A DNA stretch of 64,000 nt from Colletotrichum lupini (lineage: Eukaryota; Ascomycota; Sordariomycetes; Glomerellales; Glomerellaceae), in NCBI RefSeq assembly GCF_023278565.1, contig NC_064679.1:124001-188000 (forward strand), given 5' to 3'. The notes beneath the pieces are model-generated. The model was given only the letters and a program-made list of their open reading frames with translations, did not search any database and was not told the origin of the DNA. The position numbers were made by a program, and so were the translations under genes. Shown here piece after piece: positions 34,928 through 46,073 of this stretch; positions within the stretch are counted from its first letter, which is position 1, and the number at the start of each line of letters is the position of its first letter.

Positions 34928-34945
34928 ATGCTATGGCAGCTGTAA
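34928..34945 (+). promoter_or_regulatory. Five-codon upstream ORF overlapping the cyclin start
   Basis: ATG CTA TGG CAG CTG TAA starts 5 nt before the main ATG, in another frame, and stops inside the main coding region. Ribosomes that use it would miss the cyclin start, so it may lower or tune translation. The main ATG has the better context (G at -3 and +4). Confidence 0.5.
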
Positions 34946-36453
34946 TCGGTGACTACGTCTCTGATCCCTCCCGTTTCCATAACATGATTGCCAACCCGGG
35001 CATTCAACACCAACACTCGCACGATTCTCACTACCGATCCTCAAGTCGGTCAAGAGACGTCCCTGCACACCACGCGTCTGCGAGCCCGAGATACCAACAT
35101 CCTACGAGCACCCCACCCACGCGTCAAAAGCGCCCCGAACAAGACTCGGCCGAGAAGCCCGCGCCCCCTAGCGCAGGTGCATCTCGCTTCCCCTCGCCTC
35201 CATCGTCTTCGTCGCCAACAGGTGCCAGGCCCCAGCATGCTGATAGCCCCGCATACATGGCAACCGATTCTCGCGATGCCGGCCATGCTGGTTCCGTAGT
35301 CGCCTCTGAACAGGCTCACCCCGCTCCTAGCCAAGACTCACAACCTCAGCAACCTTCGCCCGCATCCGATGGAAATGGTGTTGCCGGCGCCACAAACTCA
35401 TACCCCCTCTCCGATGCCTCATCTCCCGTACAGCAACCCCAAGGCCAGACAATTCACATTCGCGACTTGGCCCATATCCAGAGTCTCGCTAAGGCCGACC
35501 TATTATCGGGTAATGGGCCGGGGATACTGAACGATCCGCCGCTGCAGGCGATGAAGTACGAGATCAGTGCGATGCCCATTGGCGACATCATTGAAATGGT
35601 CGCTGCCCTTCTCACCAAGATCACCACCACCAACGACCTGCAGCATGATGCTATGCAGCGCAACGTTGCGCATCAGCAACAGGCGAGCCAGAACAGCGAG
35701 TCAGGCAACGGCTCGCAAATGAGCCCGTTGAGCACGTCTGTGCTTGCTTTCCATGGCAAGAACATCCCTGCTATCACAATTCTCAGCTACTTGTCCCGCA
35801 TTCACAAATACTGCCCGACCACCTATGAGGTCTTTTTGAGTTTGCTAGTCTACTTTGACCGCATGACGGAGCGAGTCAACGAGATGGTGGTCAAGCACGA
35901 GGAGGCACGGAGAGTGTCTACTTCGCAGTCAACTCCAAAGGCACAGTCGGCCGACGTCGAAATGCGTGACGAGGACGACGAAACCGACTCGGATCTTGCC
36001 GACGATGACGATGCGGACGAACAGAACACCAAGACGAGCGAGAGTACCGGTAGCATTGTACCTCAGCCGACACCTCCTGGCGCGCCCCCGGCGGCTACGT
36101 ACTTTGTTGTCGACAGCTTCAATATCCATAGACTGGTCATTGCGGGCGTAACTTGCGCGAGCAAGTTCTTCTCAGACGTCTTTTACACCAACTCCAGATA
36201 CGCCAAGGTATGTAAATGGTTGAAGTTGACCGATTTGTCTCGTCCAGTGCTCATTCTCATGTCTTAGGTCGGTGGTCTTCCGTTAGCCGAACTCAACCAT
36301 CTCGAGCTTCAGTTCCTCCTATTGAACGATTTCCGCCTAGCGGTTCCCGTCGAAGATCTCGAGGCGTACGCGACCATGCTGGTCGAGTTTTACGCGCGGG
36401 AAGTGGTGGCACAGCGATCACGCCCTGCTGCTGTGACCGGTGGTGATTCCTAA
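34933..36453 (+). CDS. Pho80/PREG-type cyclin
   Basis: Two exons, 34933-36207 and 36268-36453, joined in phase 0 across a 60-bp intron inside the cyclin fold (NSRYAK then VGGLPLAEL), giving 486 residues. Residues 1-200 are disordered (Ser, Pro, Gln, His). The cyclin box is split into two parts, FHGKNIPAITILSYL...YCPTTYEVFLSLLVYFDRM (about 275-318) and FNIHRLVIAGVTCASKFFSDVFY (about 394-420), with an acidic DEDDETDSD insert between. This matches Pho85-partner cyclins such as yeast Pho80 and Neurospora PREG, which hold a Pho4/NUC-1 type activator in check when phosphate is plentiful. Several Pho80-like cyclins exist in fungi, so orthology to PREG is likely but not proven. A tiny overlapping uORF and a spliced leader suggest translational control. 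Confidence 0.87.
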
Positions 36454-38209
36454 GCAAATTTGCAATATTGCAATACTATGAGATTAATACCCTAAACTAC
36501 GCTGATTTGGGGTCGAAGTGGTCTGCTATGGCTTGCTGGTACCTTTTACTAGCATCGCATCCTGGTAGAATCAACTTTTATACGTTTGGCTCGTTGGCAC
36601 CTCAGAGCTTGGGAGGGATATTGGACATCTACTCATCCGACTGGGCACCAGAGGCTCGGAGCAGATTACAATTCTTGGGCGAACGGTGCCCACCGTTTCG
36701 TCAGGGCGTGTTTGGTATGACGTCGAGCGACCAATGGACCGATGACCAAGGAGAATGGATCAGTTTTTTTCCTCGAAATACCCGGATAGAACGGGTCTGT
36801 ATGGAGTTTTCGTGGGCGGTATTATATTGCAAGTTCTGGTGGAGCGCATTTGAAGGCGACTTCATACGTTGATCTCATTACGAGTGGTGGATTTCGCGCG
36901 CGAGCTGTACATGGGCAACCAGACAGACGAAAGACGGAAGACGGGTTCTGTGATGAACGGGCAGGGGTTGGACTAGGCTACACTACACGCTACGTTACGT
37001 TCTAGACTTTGCGCGGGCATACTTGGGACAAGGCATTTGGTGTTCCGAGACTGACATAGATGGCGAGCATAATGAAATGTCCTGAGTACGAGAAATTTAA
37101 TTGGAAGCCGGCCGAACTGCAGTCTTTGATTGATTTGTGATGGGCATGTGATAGGCAGTGTCTGTATGTGGATGACTCTTATTAAATGACCATGACAGGA
37201 ATGGATTTGAAGCTAACTAATGATAGATAGTCTCGCCGCTCATCGAAAACTATCTTTAGCTACTCGCAAGGGAAATGCGGTTGAATGTGTGTCGGCTGCT
37301 GTCTCAACTTGCTCAGATTTCTCTTATCAAGCTACTTTAGGAAGAGTAGGAAGATGGTTCTCTTTACCAACATGTTCCTCGTAGGGTGGAAGAGCAGGTC
37401 AATTTACTGGAGCGTTGGGCAGGCTGACTGGGTGGGAGCAAATCCAGACGAGATGAGTTAAAAATGCAGTGTTAACTTGACATCACTACTTGCTTCACTG
37501 TGATTTTAACCCTTCCTGAGCGCTTGCGATTGCATCATCTACCGACGCATGAAGTATGCAAGAGGCCTACCTCCATTAGGCCTTGGAGAGAACGTGGGAC
37601 TCAACACTGATTTCTGGATGTTCAACTACCTATCGGGGTGACTTACCTTATCTTATTTCGCAAAGTACCAGAGGGTTGCCTTTGTGGCAAGCCAGACATT
37701 AGGTGTTCAACCATCCAGGTCGTCTGTCTGACACGCTTAGCGCCGTCTAGCTTCGCGATGATGAAGTTGGACGGCGGGTGTGAAAACTGTGTATTCTGAT
37801 GAAGAGCTGCCATTGAGGGTGCGAAGAGAGTAAACCAGGCCTTCCAAGACTTGCTATGCAACATAGTCATGCTGAGTATGGTCATCTCGGTGGTAGAATC
37901 TGGCGAAAGATGGTATGATCCTCCGTATTTTAACACAATTTTGTTGTAAGCATACTGAGGCTCTGAGCAGAGAGCACGGGAGGGGCTGAAATCGCAGTGT
38001 TCATGCAATCTTGACAAAATTATGTAGTCCAAATCAAGCGTCAAATGATTGGGGGCTTCCTCATGGTAACCTTGCTGGAGGCTTGCAGTCCTCGTGAATC
38101 ATTCGTCCATCAATGTGCCCAACCCCAGCTGCCGCAGTCCCATGTTACATATGTTGAAAGCGATCCTGCCATTGAGAAACCAAACGCCAATCATCCCCTC
38201 ATTGATCTT
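36454..38209. other. Intergenic region
   Basis: 1.75 kb between the 3' end of the cyclin gene and the 3' end of the VOC gene. The first few hundred bases are probably cyclin 3' UTR; an open frame there (36468-36872) starts only at TTG. A 130-codon minus-strand frame at 37643-38044 has no recognised content. Nothing else seen. Confidence 0.5.
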
Positions 38210-38681
38210 TTACTCCGTCACTTCCGGCATGTGGCAGACAACCTCGACGTTATTCCCCGAAGGATCAATCACAAATGCGCCGTAGTAGTCGGGATGATAC
38301 TGCGGCCGCAACCCAGGCGCGCCATTATCCTTCCCCCCCGCCGCAAGAGCAGCCTTGTGAAACTCGTCAATTACTTTGCGGTCTGTGTTGAGGGTACATG
38401 ATCAGCCAAAAACTTCTACAGCGTTACGAACCCCCGGCCACCAAGTACATAGTGAAGAACTTACTATCCGCCTTGAAGCCAATGTGGAGCGGGATATTCG
38501 CCTTGTCGACCTGGTGACAGGCGATCCAGAAATCGGGCCGCTGTACGCCGAGGCCGCAAGCGTATTCGTTTGGTTCGACGAACTTTTTGAAGCCGAGGGG
38601 GGCCAGGGCGGCGAGGTACCAGTCTACTGTTTCCTTGTAGATTGAGGCGGGGACGTAGAGGCCGATGTGATCGATGGACAT
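38210..38681 (-). CDS. Glyoxalase/bleomycin-resistance (VOC) family protein
   Basis: Two exons on the minus strand, 38681-38465 and 38382-38210, with an 82-bp intron (branch GCTGATCA, acceptor ACACAG), giving 129 residues. It starts MSIDHIGLYV, the first beta strand with the metal-ligand His, and contains AALAPLGFKKF, HIGFKA, AALAAGGKDNGAPGLR, YYGAFVIDPSGNNVEVVCH. This is a single VOC module with a complete beta-alpha-beta-beta-beta pair. Members of this small cytosolic group often have unknown substrates; they are metal-dependent lyases, dioxygenases or binding proteins. I can assign the fold, not the reaction. Intact, full length for the group. The start has A at -3. Confidence 0.88.
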
Positions 38682-39619
38682 GTTGGATGTAGTGGACGAG
38701 TACGCACTATGTGTGTTGAGGGATGAGAGAGACAAGATTCGTCGGATTTGTATGTTTGTATTGGGTTGAAGCTTTTGATAGTAGAGGAGGAGAAGAGAGG
38801 AGGGGAGGTTGGCGGGGTATTTTGTAGACAAATGGCGGTTTCCCTCTCTGCACGTTATCGCGTGGACTAGTTCGCGGGTATTGGAAAGTTCCGTCTTGGA
38901 ATTGCGGCGCGAATGAGGCGCGAGTACACGTGCAAGAAGGGGGAACTGGGGGGCCAGGTATCACCGCAAGCAGCCGCCGGGTCTAGGAGGAGCACAGGAG
39001 TTAGACTAGAGTCGTGCCGGTCTGACTCAGATGGGAGCTACCGATGCCAAGCAATTAGGATAGTTGGTTTGCTGGGTAAGGCGCACGGGAATGTTTGCCA
39101 TCTTTGCGCATTCAGATCATGTCTGTCAGCAACGTTGCCTGTTCGGGGTGGACTTTGGGAAGCTGTTGTACCTTAACACGGGAGATCCCCGCCCGGGGCT
39201 ATCGGCGGGCTGAAGGCGCCAAGTGGGGCCGCGTAGGCAGCAGCTGCGCCGGGGCCGATGATTCTCGCCTTGTCTGAGGTGGGTCGTGCGGGGGAGATAA
39301 GTTTGGACGAATGGCGAGTGAAGAGATACCAGGAAGTTTTCACGGGTGCCTGCGGAGAGTCTGGTGTCTCTGCGTGAATCAAGGGTCCGATGAATACGAG
39401 ACTGTAGAGGCTGATGTCACATTCACCGCCCCTTTGCATCACTCGCCGGCCGGCCGGTCTACGGTGTCTATGAGTACTGTTCATCCGGCCGGACTTTCGG
39501 CCAACGTCTGTCCTGGAAGGAGGTTACTGGTGATGAACCTGGAAACATGCTTTCCATCGTGTTACTACAATTTTGGTACAGGGTGCTATGCAACAGCGAC
39601 GTTGCCATTCACGTCATTC
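38682..39619. other. Intergenic region
   Basis: 0.94 kb between two tandem minus-strand genes; includes a CACGTG near 38928 upstream of the VOC gene. No gene seen. Confidence 0.5.
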
Positions 39620-41262
39620 TCAAATCTTTGCCAAGATGCTGCTGTTTATGCGGAACCTGACCATGGCGACTAGGCCAGCCGCCGCCAATGACAGAGAGCC
39701 AGCGTAGAACATGGCCGGACGGTACGCTTGAAGACCTCCCTCGGCGCCGCCATAGGCTTCAAGAAGATATCCGGCAATCGGCGAGCCCTACGTCGACCGC
39801 ATTAGTATACCATACTTTTGAAAGGTAGTCAATATTGAAATCGTGCAACTCACCATGAGATAGCCGCCTGCCCATCCAGTCACAATCATGCTCATAGCGA
39901 CAGAGACCCTCGCAGATCCAAACGTGTTCCCGACCACCGTAGGCATAGTCGAGAAGAAACCACCGTTCGAGACGCCATTGATAATGACAAAGGCAACCAT
40001 GGGACCGAGCGACGTCGAGACGGGCCAAATGGCCAGGATACTGACCGCAGACAGCAACAGGGAGACGAAGAGCACGTTGAGCGCGCCAAATGCGTCGCAA
40101 AAGGCACCGCAGCAGATGCGGCCGATGGCAGAAGAGAAGTTGAACCCCGCTACCAGGCCGGCGCCCGTCGAGGAGGAGAGGCCGATGGATTTGGAGTAGA
40201 GGGGGAGGAAGAAGGGAGGGACGAAGAGGGGGAAGGTCCCGACTGCGCCGGCTAGGAAGACAAGGACGAAAGTGAGGGATTTGAAGAGACGCCTGCATTT
40301 CTGTGTTAGTGGCTGATACATGTTCCATCTCGGAGATCATGGCGAGAACGGGAAAAGAGGGCTTCTTACCACTCGACGAACCCAGTGCTACGGACGGGAA
40401 CGCGCTCTTTGATGAGCCATGCTGCTGGGAGTCCCGTGGCCAGGGTGACAAGGGCAAGGACGCGGTAGGCCCATGCGGATCCGAGATGGTTGAGGAGGGC
40501 GTCGAGGGCGAAGCTGTTTACTGCGCCGCCGAGACCACCGCCGGCGAAGACGATGCCATTGGCAAGGCCGCGCTTGCGGCTGAAGTACTGTGCCGGGACC
40601 ACAGAGACGATCTGGATGATCTCGTCAGCAACAAAGCTCAAAGCATTGGGCTACTTTGAGGAGCTCAGCTCACCGTGAAACATAAGCTTGACGATTTGTT
40701 AGCATATACAATTCGCAAAGAAGCTTCACGAAGGGACGACGTACCTCATCCCCAGGCCCATGATGACACCGCTCGTTGCAAACATGGCGCCCACATTCTT
40801 GACCGCGAAACTACTCAGCAACTCACTAACCCCCAACAGCGAAATCCCCAATAACCCCGTCTTCCTCGGCCCGATCCGCCTCATGACGCGCGAGTTGACA
40901 ATAGCCAGCGCCGAGATGAGCGCCGCGGCCAGCGACCCGACGAACGAGAGCACGGCGGGGGTGCCGAGACCATCTTCGATGAGGGCGCCCTGGATGACGC
41001 CCCACGAGTACGAGGTGCCGATGATCCACCAGGCGACGACGAAGCAGCCGCCCACGACGACCCAGCCGTAGCCGCCTTCGGGGACGGTGGAGTCTGCTTC
41101 GCGGGAGGCTTGGAGGATCGGATCTGTGGCGTCGTCGACGTTGTGGGATGTGGATGTGAAGGGGGAGGGCTTTTGGGATACGTTGGCGGGGAGGGGACGG
41201 AGTTCTATGCCTGACGTGGAGGCTGAGGCTGATGCCGTTGCTGTTGTTGTGGTTGTTGACAT
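39620..41262 (-). CDS. MFS transporter, monocarboxylate (MCT/MCH) type
   Basis: Five exons on the minus strand, 41262-40745, 40686-40674, 40611-40370, 40292-39854 and 39787-39620, give 459 residues. Introns are 58, 62, 77 and 66 bp with TGCTAAC, GCTGACG, CACTAAC and TACTAATG branches. Exon 2 is only 13 nt and encodes part of GLGMSLCFT, restoring the conserved loop before VVPAQYFSRKRGLANG. The last exon replaces an intron read-through end with a proper twelfth helix (PAMFYAGSL...) and a stop. Twelve predicted membrane helices follow a 65-residue Ser/Thr-rich N-terminus; EGGYGWVVVGG opens helix 1 as in fungal Mch proteins. These import or export monocarboxylates or related organic acids at the plasma membrane; substrate unknown. 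Confidence 0.88.
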
Positions 41263-43646
41263 GACGGCGAGTATTGGCTTGGTATGAGCTTTCCGGTGAA
41301 CAATGCGAAGAATCAACAGCCTTCTCTCCTGGTGCGATTGTGCTCTCCTTGAGGGAAGACTATGCGATGAGCCAAGGAGTTGAATTGGTATCAGAGGTGA
41401 AAAGCGAGGTCAGCAATGGATGTCAAAAGTCGACGTGCCCCACCGACGCCCAGCGCGCCCTTCCGTTGACAGGCTCCGTTTCGATTAGCTTCCGGCTCGG
41501 CGGGGGAGTGCCGGACGCCGAGTGAATTGACCGTGGGCCCGCCAAGGTCCGTTGAACTGTGTTTCCCATCTTCCGGGGTGCCGGGACTGGAGCACGGGTT
41601 TAAGTTGACGGAGCCAAGATGTCGTTAGTATTCAGCACCACACTAGTGTCGTGATGGATGCATGCAGCTTGGGACATGTGCTTGTGGGTACAGTTATCGA
41701 TACCGAGCTCAGGGAGCCGGTGTAAGTGAGAGGCATCCATCTTTCCTGGGAAAATTCCTCGAGCTCCTAAAGAAACGACTCTTATTCTACCACTGAATGT
41801 TTAAGTTGCAACGCTATCTAGAAAAAAAAAACCCACCATTATCTGTATTCGTATGGATATACGAAGTACATGATCCAGAAAGCTTGTCTATGAGATCGCC
41901 ATCCTGCGGGGAAAGATGGCGAGGGCGGGGTTCTTCAGATTCGTCACCAATTAAAGTTAAATGACGTTGCATCAGCCCAAAGAGCAGCCCCATTCCGCTC
42001 GGGAATCGGCTAGCGAGGGCTCGGAGGACCCCTGCCAACCGCCAGGACAGGAGCGGGAGCTAGGAAACTGTAACTTGCGCCGGCCAGTCTCTGGGGTTGC
42101 AACTTGATATGGTGCTGTTGTGATGAACGCAGTGGAAAGTATCATCGAGCTTTCTTGGGTTTCTTGAGTCTTGTTGATAGAATCATGATCGATCAAGTGG
42201 GGATGGTCTTGGTCTTGTGCTGTTCCTCACTTAGTACCTGTAAAAACCAGAATTAAGGGCAGGTGTAATTCATATGCAAGTTGACGTGGTATTACACACA
42301 GAAATCGTCACAACATGACCTTGAATGTGAGAATTCACATGTCCATACAGATACTATGGAAAGTCTAATCCACAAAGGGGCGTTGGGAGACAGAACATGC
42401 CGGTGGGATGAAGAGGTTTGGGTCGGGCAAGAACGAGTTAGACCGACAGCATCAATTACATGGAGTGAATCCTAGCGCATCTGAAGTAAGGTCTTCCCCA
42501 TGATCTGAGAGCGGATGAGATGGGATGACAGAACCTTGAGCCCGTGGCAGCATCCGAACTCCATACTACATAATGTATGAGCTTCACGGTTGGATATGAT
42601 CTCATGCTGCGCGTCTCAACCTCTGAATGAATTAGGCGAGTACTGATTGGATTGAATTGGAGGACGGCCGTTTTGCGGTGTCATCCGGTTTGTGACGGAA
42701 TCTGGAAGCGAGATTGAGGCACCTGCCCTGGTTACCTTAGGTAAAGGTAAAGGTAGGAGGAATACGGAATAGGTACGGAGTACGGAGTACGTATGAGATA
42801 CGGGTATGCTAAACCGAGCAAGTCCCATCCCGTCTTGGCATTCGGCAGGCGCGCTTGCCAGTCACGATGCTTCCATTTCTTCCAGGTACCTTATCTTCTG
42901 TGACCAGTTTGCAGCAAGAAGGGTATTTCGTACCTTGTTCAAGTTGTGCGTGGCTTCCCTTTCTCAGGCCAGTGACGTACCACATCACGGGATGCTTGGG
43001 GCATTGGATGAAGCAAGGGAAGGTACGAGATTATTGAGGGAGGCACAAAAGGGAGAAAGAGCAGGAGAGGAAGGGGTGAGTAAAAATACACGGAAGTTGC
43101 TGCCGGTGGCTCTTGGCAGCTGGAATTAGGTGTGTTAGTCAGCCAGAAGTCGTCGTAATGCTTTCCCAAATTTTTCTCCAGGTGTGGATCCCCTCGGACC
43201 CTCCTCCTCCTCCATCGTCCCAGTCACCACCCGCGCCTTGCCCGCGTCTCCGCTGGCCTCGCCTTTCCTCTTCCCGCCCCAAAGGACCCCAAGACCAACG
43301 AGGACCCAAGACCCCAAGACTTTCTTGTTTTCCCCCCCATTCCCGACTTACTCGGACACACACACACACATACTCACCCCTCCAAGCGTCAAGACTTGCA
43401 ACGTCCCGCCGCGCGTTCAACTCTTTCTTCCTCTTTCTCTTGTCCTCGTTCTCGTCTTGATCGCGCCGGCCCCGGATTCAGTCTCACCCTTAACCTAATC
43501 TCATCTTATTCTACCAGAGATCAGGTAGTCTCTCTATCTGTCTATCAGATCTCCCTTTCCGGTCCGAACCTTGTTTTGCGCACCTCGCCCTTCCTGGAAC
43601 TACACCCACCAAGTACACACTTCGCTTCACTTCACCTACACCAACT
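41263..43646. other. Divergent intergenic region, 2.4 kb
   Basis: Between the MFS gene (minus) and the methyltransferase gene (plus). It holds a doubled TACGGAGTACGGAGTACGTA (42774-42793), a GGTAAAGGTAAAGGTAGG run just before it, a CA microsatellite near 43357-43370, and a strongly CT-rich leader from about 43190 to the methyltransferase start. No gene supported. Confidence 0.55.
42774..42793. repeat. Doubled TACGGAGTA motif
   Basis: Two overlapping copies of the TACGGAGTAC motif found singly at several other intergenic sites in the window (18270, 25962, 29528, 29982, and as its reverse complement at 48682). Confidence 0.6.
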
Positions 43647-44717
43647 ATGGCTGCCTCCTCTTCTTCCCAGCAATCCAAGGTCCTCATCCTCGATGGTGGC
43701 CTCGGCACTTCCTTGGAAGACAAGTACGGCATCAAGTTCGAGTCAGCCACCACGCCTCTCTGGTCTACCCATCTTCTCGTCGATGGCCAGGACACCCTGC
43801 TCGCCTGCCAGAAAGACTTTGGAGATGTACCCGTTGACATCATCCTCACTGCCACCTACCAGTTATCCATTCACGGCTTTGCCAACACCCGCACTGCCCA
43901 GTTCCCCAACGGTATCGACAAAGCCAACATTGGCAACTTCATCCAGGACGCCATTCGTATTGCCGATGAGGCGGGACGTTCCCAAGGGAGCAAGACAGCT
44001 CTCAGCATCGGTCCCTATGGAGCTTGCATGATCCCTGGCCAAGAGTACAGCGGCGCTTATGACGCCGACCACGATACTCTCGAGAAGCTCCGTGACTGGC
44101 ATGCCGAGCGGCTCCAGCTGTTCCAATCTGCCGCCGCCTTCTCTTCCCCCGTCAGCTATGTCGCCATTGAGACGATCCCACGCACAGATGAGATCAAGGC
44201 CGTGAGGCAGGCCCTGGATAAGACCCAAGTCTTGGCATCTGAGACTCCCATTCCTTTCTGGATCGCGACGCTTTTCCCGAGAGAGGACGGCCTTCTGCCC
44301 GATGGTTCTTCCATCAAGGAGGCTGTGACGGCTATGCTCAGCCGTGACGTTGCCACGAGCCATCCCTGGGGTATCGGCATCAACTGCACCAAGGTGTGGA
44401 AGTTGGAGTCTCTCATTCAGAGCTACGAATCCGCTGTCAAGGAACTCATCCAGGAGGGCGCCGTCGACGCCGCTCCCGCCCTTATTCTCTACCCGGATGG
44501 CACCAACGGTGAAGTCTACAACACGACGACCCAAAAGTGGGAGCTTCCCCAAGGATCACAACACCCTACCACTTCATGGGAAGCCCAACTCTCACAAGTG
44601 GTCTCTAACGCCGAATCTCGAGGATTGTGGAAACAGATTGTTGTGGGTGGATGCTGCAAGGCAAGCCACGCTGATATTGCTCGGCTCCGAACTGCAGTAG
44701 AAGGCCTATCTCGGTAG
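43647..44717 (+). CDS. Homocysteine S-methyltransferase
   Basis: Single exon, 356 residues. It opens with ILDGGLGTSLED, the start of the (beta/alpha)8 barrel of this family. The zinc-binding cysteines are C247 (in GINCTKV), C336 and C337 (in VVGGCCKAS). These activate the homocysteine thiol for methyl transfer from S-methylmethionine or S-adenosylmethionine, giving methionine. It resembles yeast Mht1/Sam4 rather than the cobalamin enzyme. Cytosolic: no signal or membrane segment. The start context is CAACTATGG. It converges with the next gene, 318 bp apart. Complete and undamaged. Confidence 0.93.
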   Translation: MAASSSSQQSKVLILDGGLGTSLEDKYGIKFESATTPLWSTHLLVDGQDTLLACQKDFGDVPVDIILTATYQLSIHGFANTRTAQFPNGIDKANIGNFIQDAIRIADEAGRSQGSKTALSIGPYGACMIPGQEYSGAYDADHDTLEKLRDWHAERLQLFQSAAAFSSPVSYVAIETIPRTDEIKAVRQALDKTQVLASETPIPFWIATLFPREDGLLPDGSSIKEAVTAMLSRDVATSHPWGIGINCTKVWKLESLIQSYESAVKELIQEGAVDAAPALILYPDGTNGEVYNTTTQKWELPQGSQHPTTSWEAQLSQVVSNAESRGLWKQIVVGGCCKASHADIARLRTAVEGLSR

Positions 44718-45035
44718 AAAAAAACAGGACCAACATTTCTTGACCGGCTTCCACCTCCGACTCCGACTCCGTTCTCGGCGTTCGGTACCGTGCCGAACGC
44801 CTCTCTCCCGGCCCTCCGAGATTGACCACCGCCGGCCTGGTTGTACCATGCACCATGCACCTTGCACCATGCTCCAAAGCAAAACAAAGACGTATCCCAA
44901 AAGGAAGCCCTCTATCCGGTGGTATCGCTGCCCAATGCAAAAGAGGGAGTCTCCCCTCTAGTGGCCAGTACGGCCAAAGCAAAAGAAAAAAAGAAAAGGC
45001 ATTTCATGTCATCATTCCAAGTTGTCTTTTTTCCC
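44718..45035. other. Short convergent intergenic region
   Basis: 318 bp holding the two 3' ends. It contains a small tandem ACCATGC repeat near 44847-44873. Nothing else seen. Confidence 0.5.
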
Positions 45036-46073
45036 TCATTTCTTCCAACCTTGTCTCGTTGTTATCGCTTGGGCTTTCCAGTCGTCGAAGCGCTTCTGTC
45101 TCTTTTGCTGTTCCTTCTCGTTCCACGCCGCGATCGGCTGGATGGGTAGCCTGGCGAGCATCTCGTCCAGGTCGAAATGGCGTCTGAGTTCGCCGTTGAC
45201 GCGGATCTGAATGGTCCCGATGCCTTCGTACAGGGCGGCGCCGAAGTCGGCCCAATCACGATACATGGACAGGAGACCTCCGATCTGGCAGCACATGAAG
45301 AAAGCCAGCTTCTCGACCGGGATGAGGTGCTCCTTGCCTTGTGGCGGACGGGGCCAAGTGATCCCCCGGCTCTCTCGCTTTTCCGCGTCCATGACCATGG
45401 TGGTGAACCTTTCAAACATGTCATGGGCGGGCGGCCGCGGTGCACCGCCGGAGACGAGCCGATCGTGCTTCTGGCCAGGGGGCGGTGGCAGAACGTCGAG
45501 CACGAGGTTCTTGATGGTGAATTTTGCCGGGTCGGCGACGATACTACTGAAGGCGGTCGGGCCATACTGCAAATAACCAGACAGCATGGCGTAGAAATTC
45601 CAGACGATGAAGGGCGGACCGCCGCTACCGCCTCGAAACTGTTCCTCGTTCTTCCAGTCAGGGTTGACATCGGAGGGGGGGTCGAAAATTCGAAATTGGA
45701 CTCGGACGCTGTCGGCATGGCGGGTCGCTCTTGGCACCGCGAGCCAAGTCGGCCACAAGCCACATTCTTTGACATACATTACATCGAGACGGCAATGCGT
45801 CCCCCTTGTCGCAAGCAGCGCCTTGGCTTCGGCGTGTATCTGTCGATTGACGAGGAAGATGTTGGTGTTGGGGGAGCCGGAAGGCGGGGAGCGAATCTTC
45901 TTCTCAACCCAAATGTCGTGGCCATCGAAAAAACCTTTGCCCTTGTATTCGCGCCTCTTACGGTCCTGGCTGACTGAGGGATTGGGCGGCGGTTGGCGGT
46001 CGGGAAGGAAGATGCATTCGCCGAGGATCAAGTCGCGAATTTCCCGCGGGATGCTGAGCAAACCGACGACCAT
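45036..46073 (-). CDS. Hypothetical protein with F-box-like/2EXR-type N-terminus
   Basis: Single exon, 345 residues. The start LLSIPREIRDLILGECI, followed by NIFLVNRQIHAEAKALL, matches the pattern of many fungal proteins with an F-box-like or 2EXR N-terminal module (a helix rich in Pro-x-Glu-[IL]-Arg, then L-x-VNRQI-x-x-EA). The rest, including a Trp/Phe-rich middle and an Arg/Lys-rich tail, has no assignable domain. A role in protein-protein contact or ubiquitin-ligase targeting is possible but unproven. The ATG at 46073 has A at -3; the frame stays open upstream to 46370 without a better start, in sequence that reads like a leader. Confidence 0.74.
   Translation of the reverse strand: MVVGLLSIPREIRDLILGECIFLPDRQPPPNPSVSQDRKRREYKGKGFFDGHDIWVEKKIRSPPSGSPNTNIFLVNRQIHAEAKALLATRGTHCRLDVMYVKECGLWPTWLAVPRATRHADSVRVQFRIFDPPSDVNPDWKNEEQFRGGSGGPPFIVWNFYAMLSGYLQYGPTAFSSIVADPAKFTIKNLVLDVLPPPPGQKHDRLVSGGAPRPPAHDMFERFTTMVMDAEKRESRGITWPRPPQGKEHLIPVEKLAFFMCCQIGGLLSMYRDWADFGAALYEGIGTIQIRVNGELRRHFDLDEMLARLPIQPIAAWNEKEQQKRQKRFDDWKAQAITTRQGWKK

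Noticed and set aside
36468..36872. 134-codon frame after the cyclin
   Set aside because: Starts at TTG immediately after the cyclin stop; probably 3' UTR.
37643..38044. 133-codon minus-strand frame
   Set aside because: No domain, no splice or promoter support.
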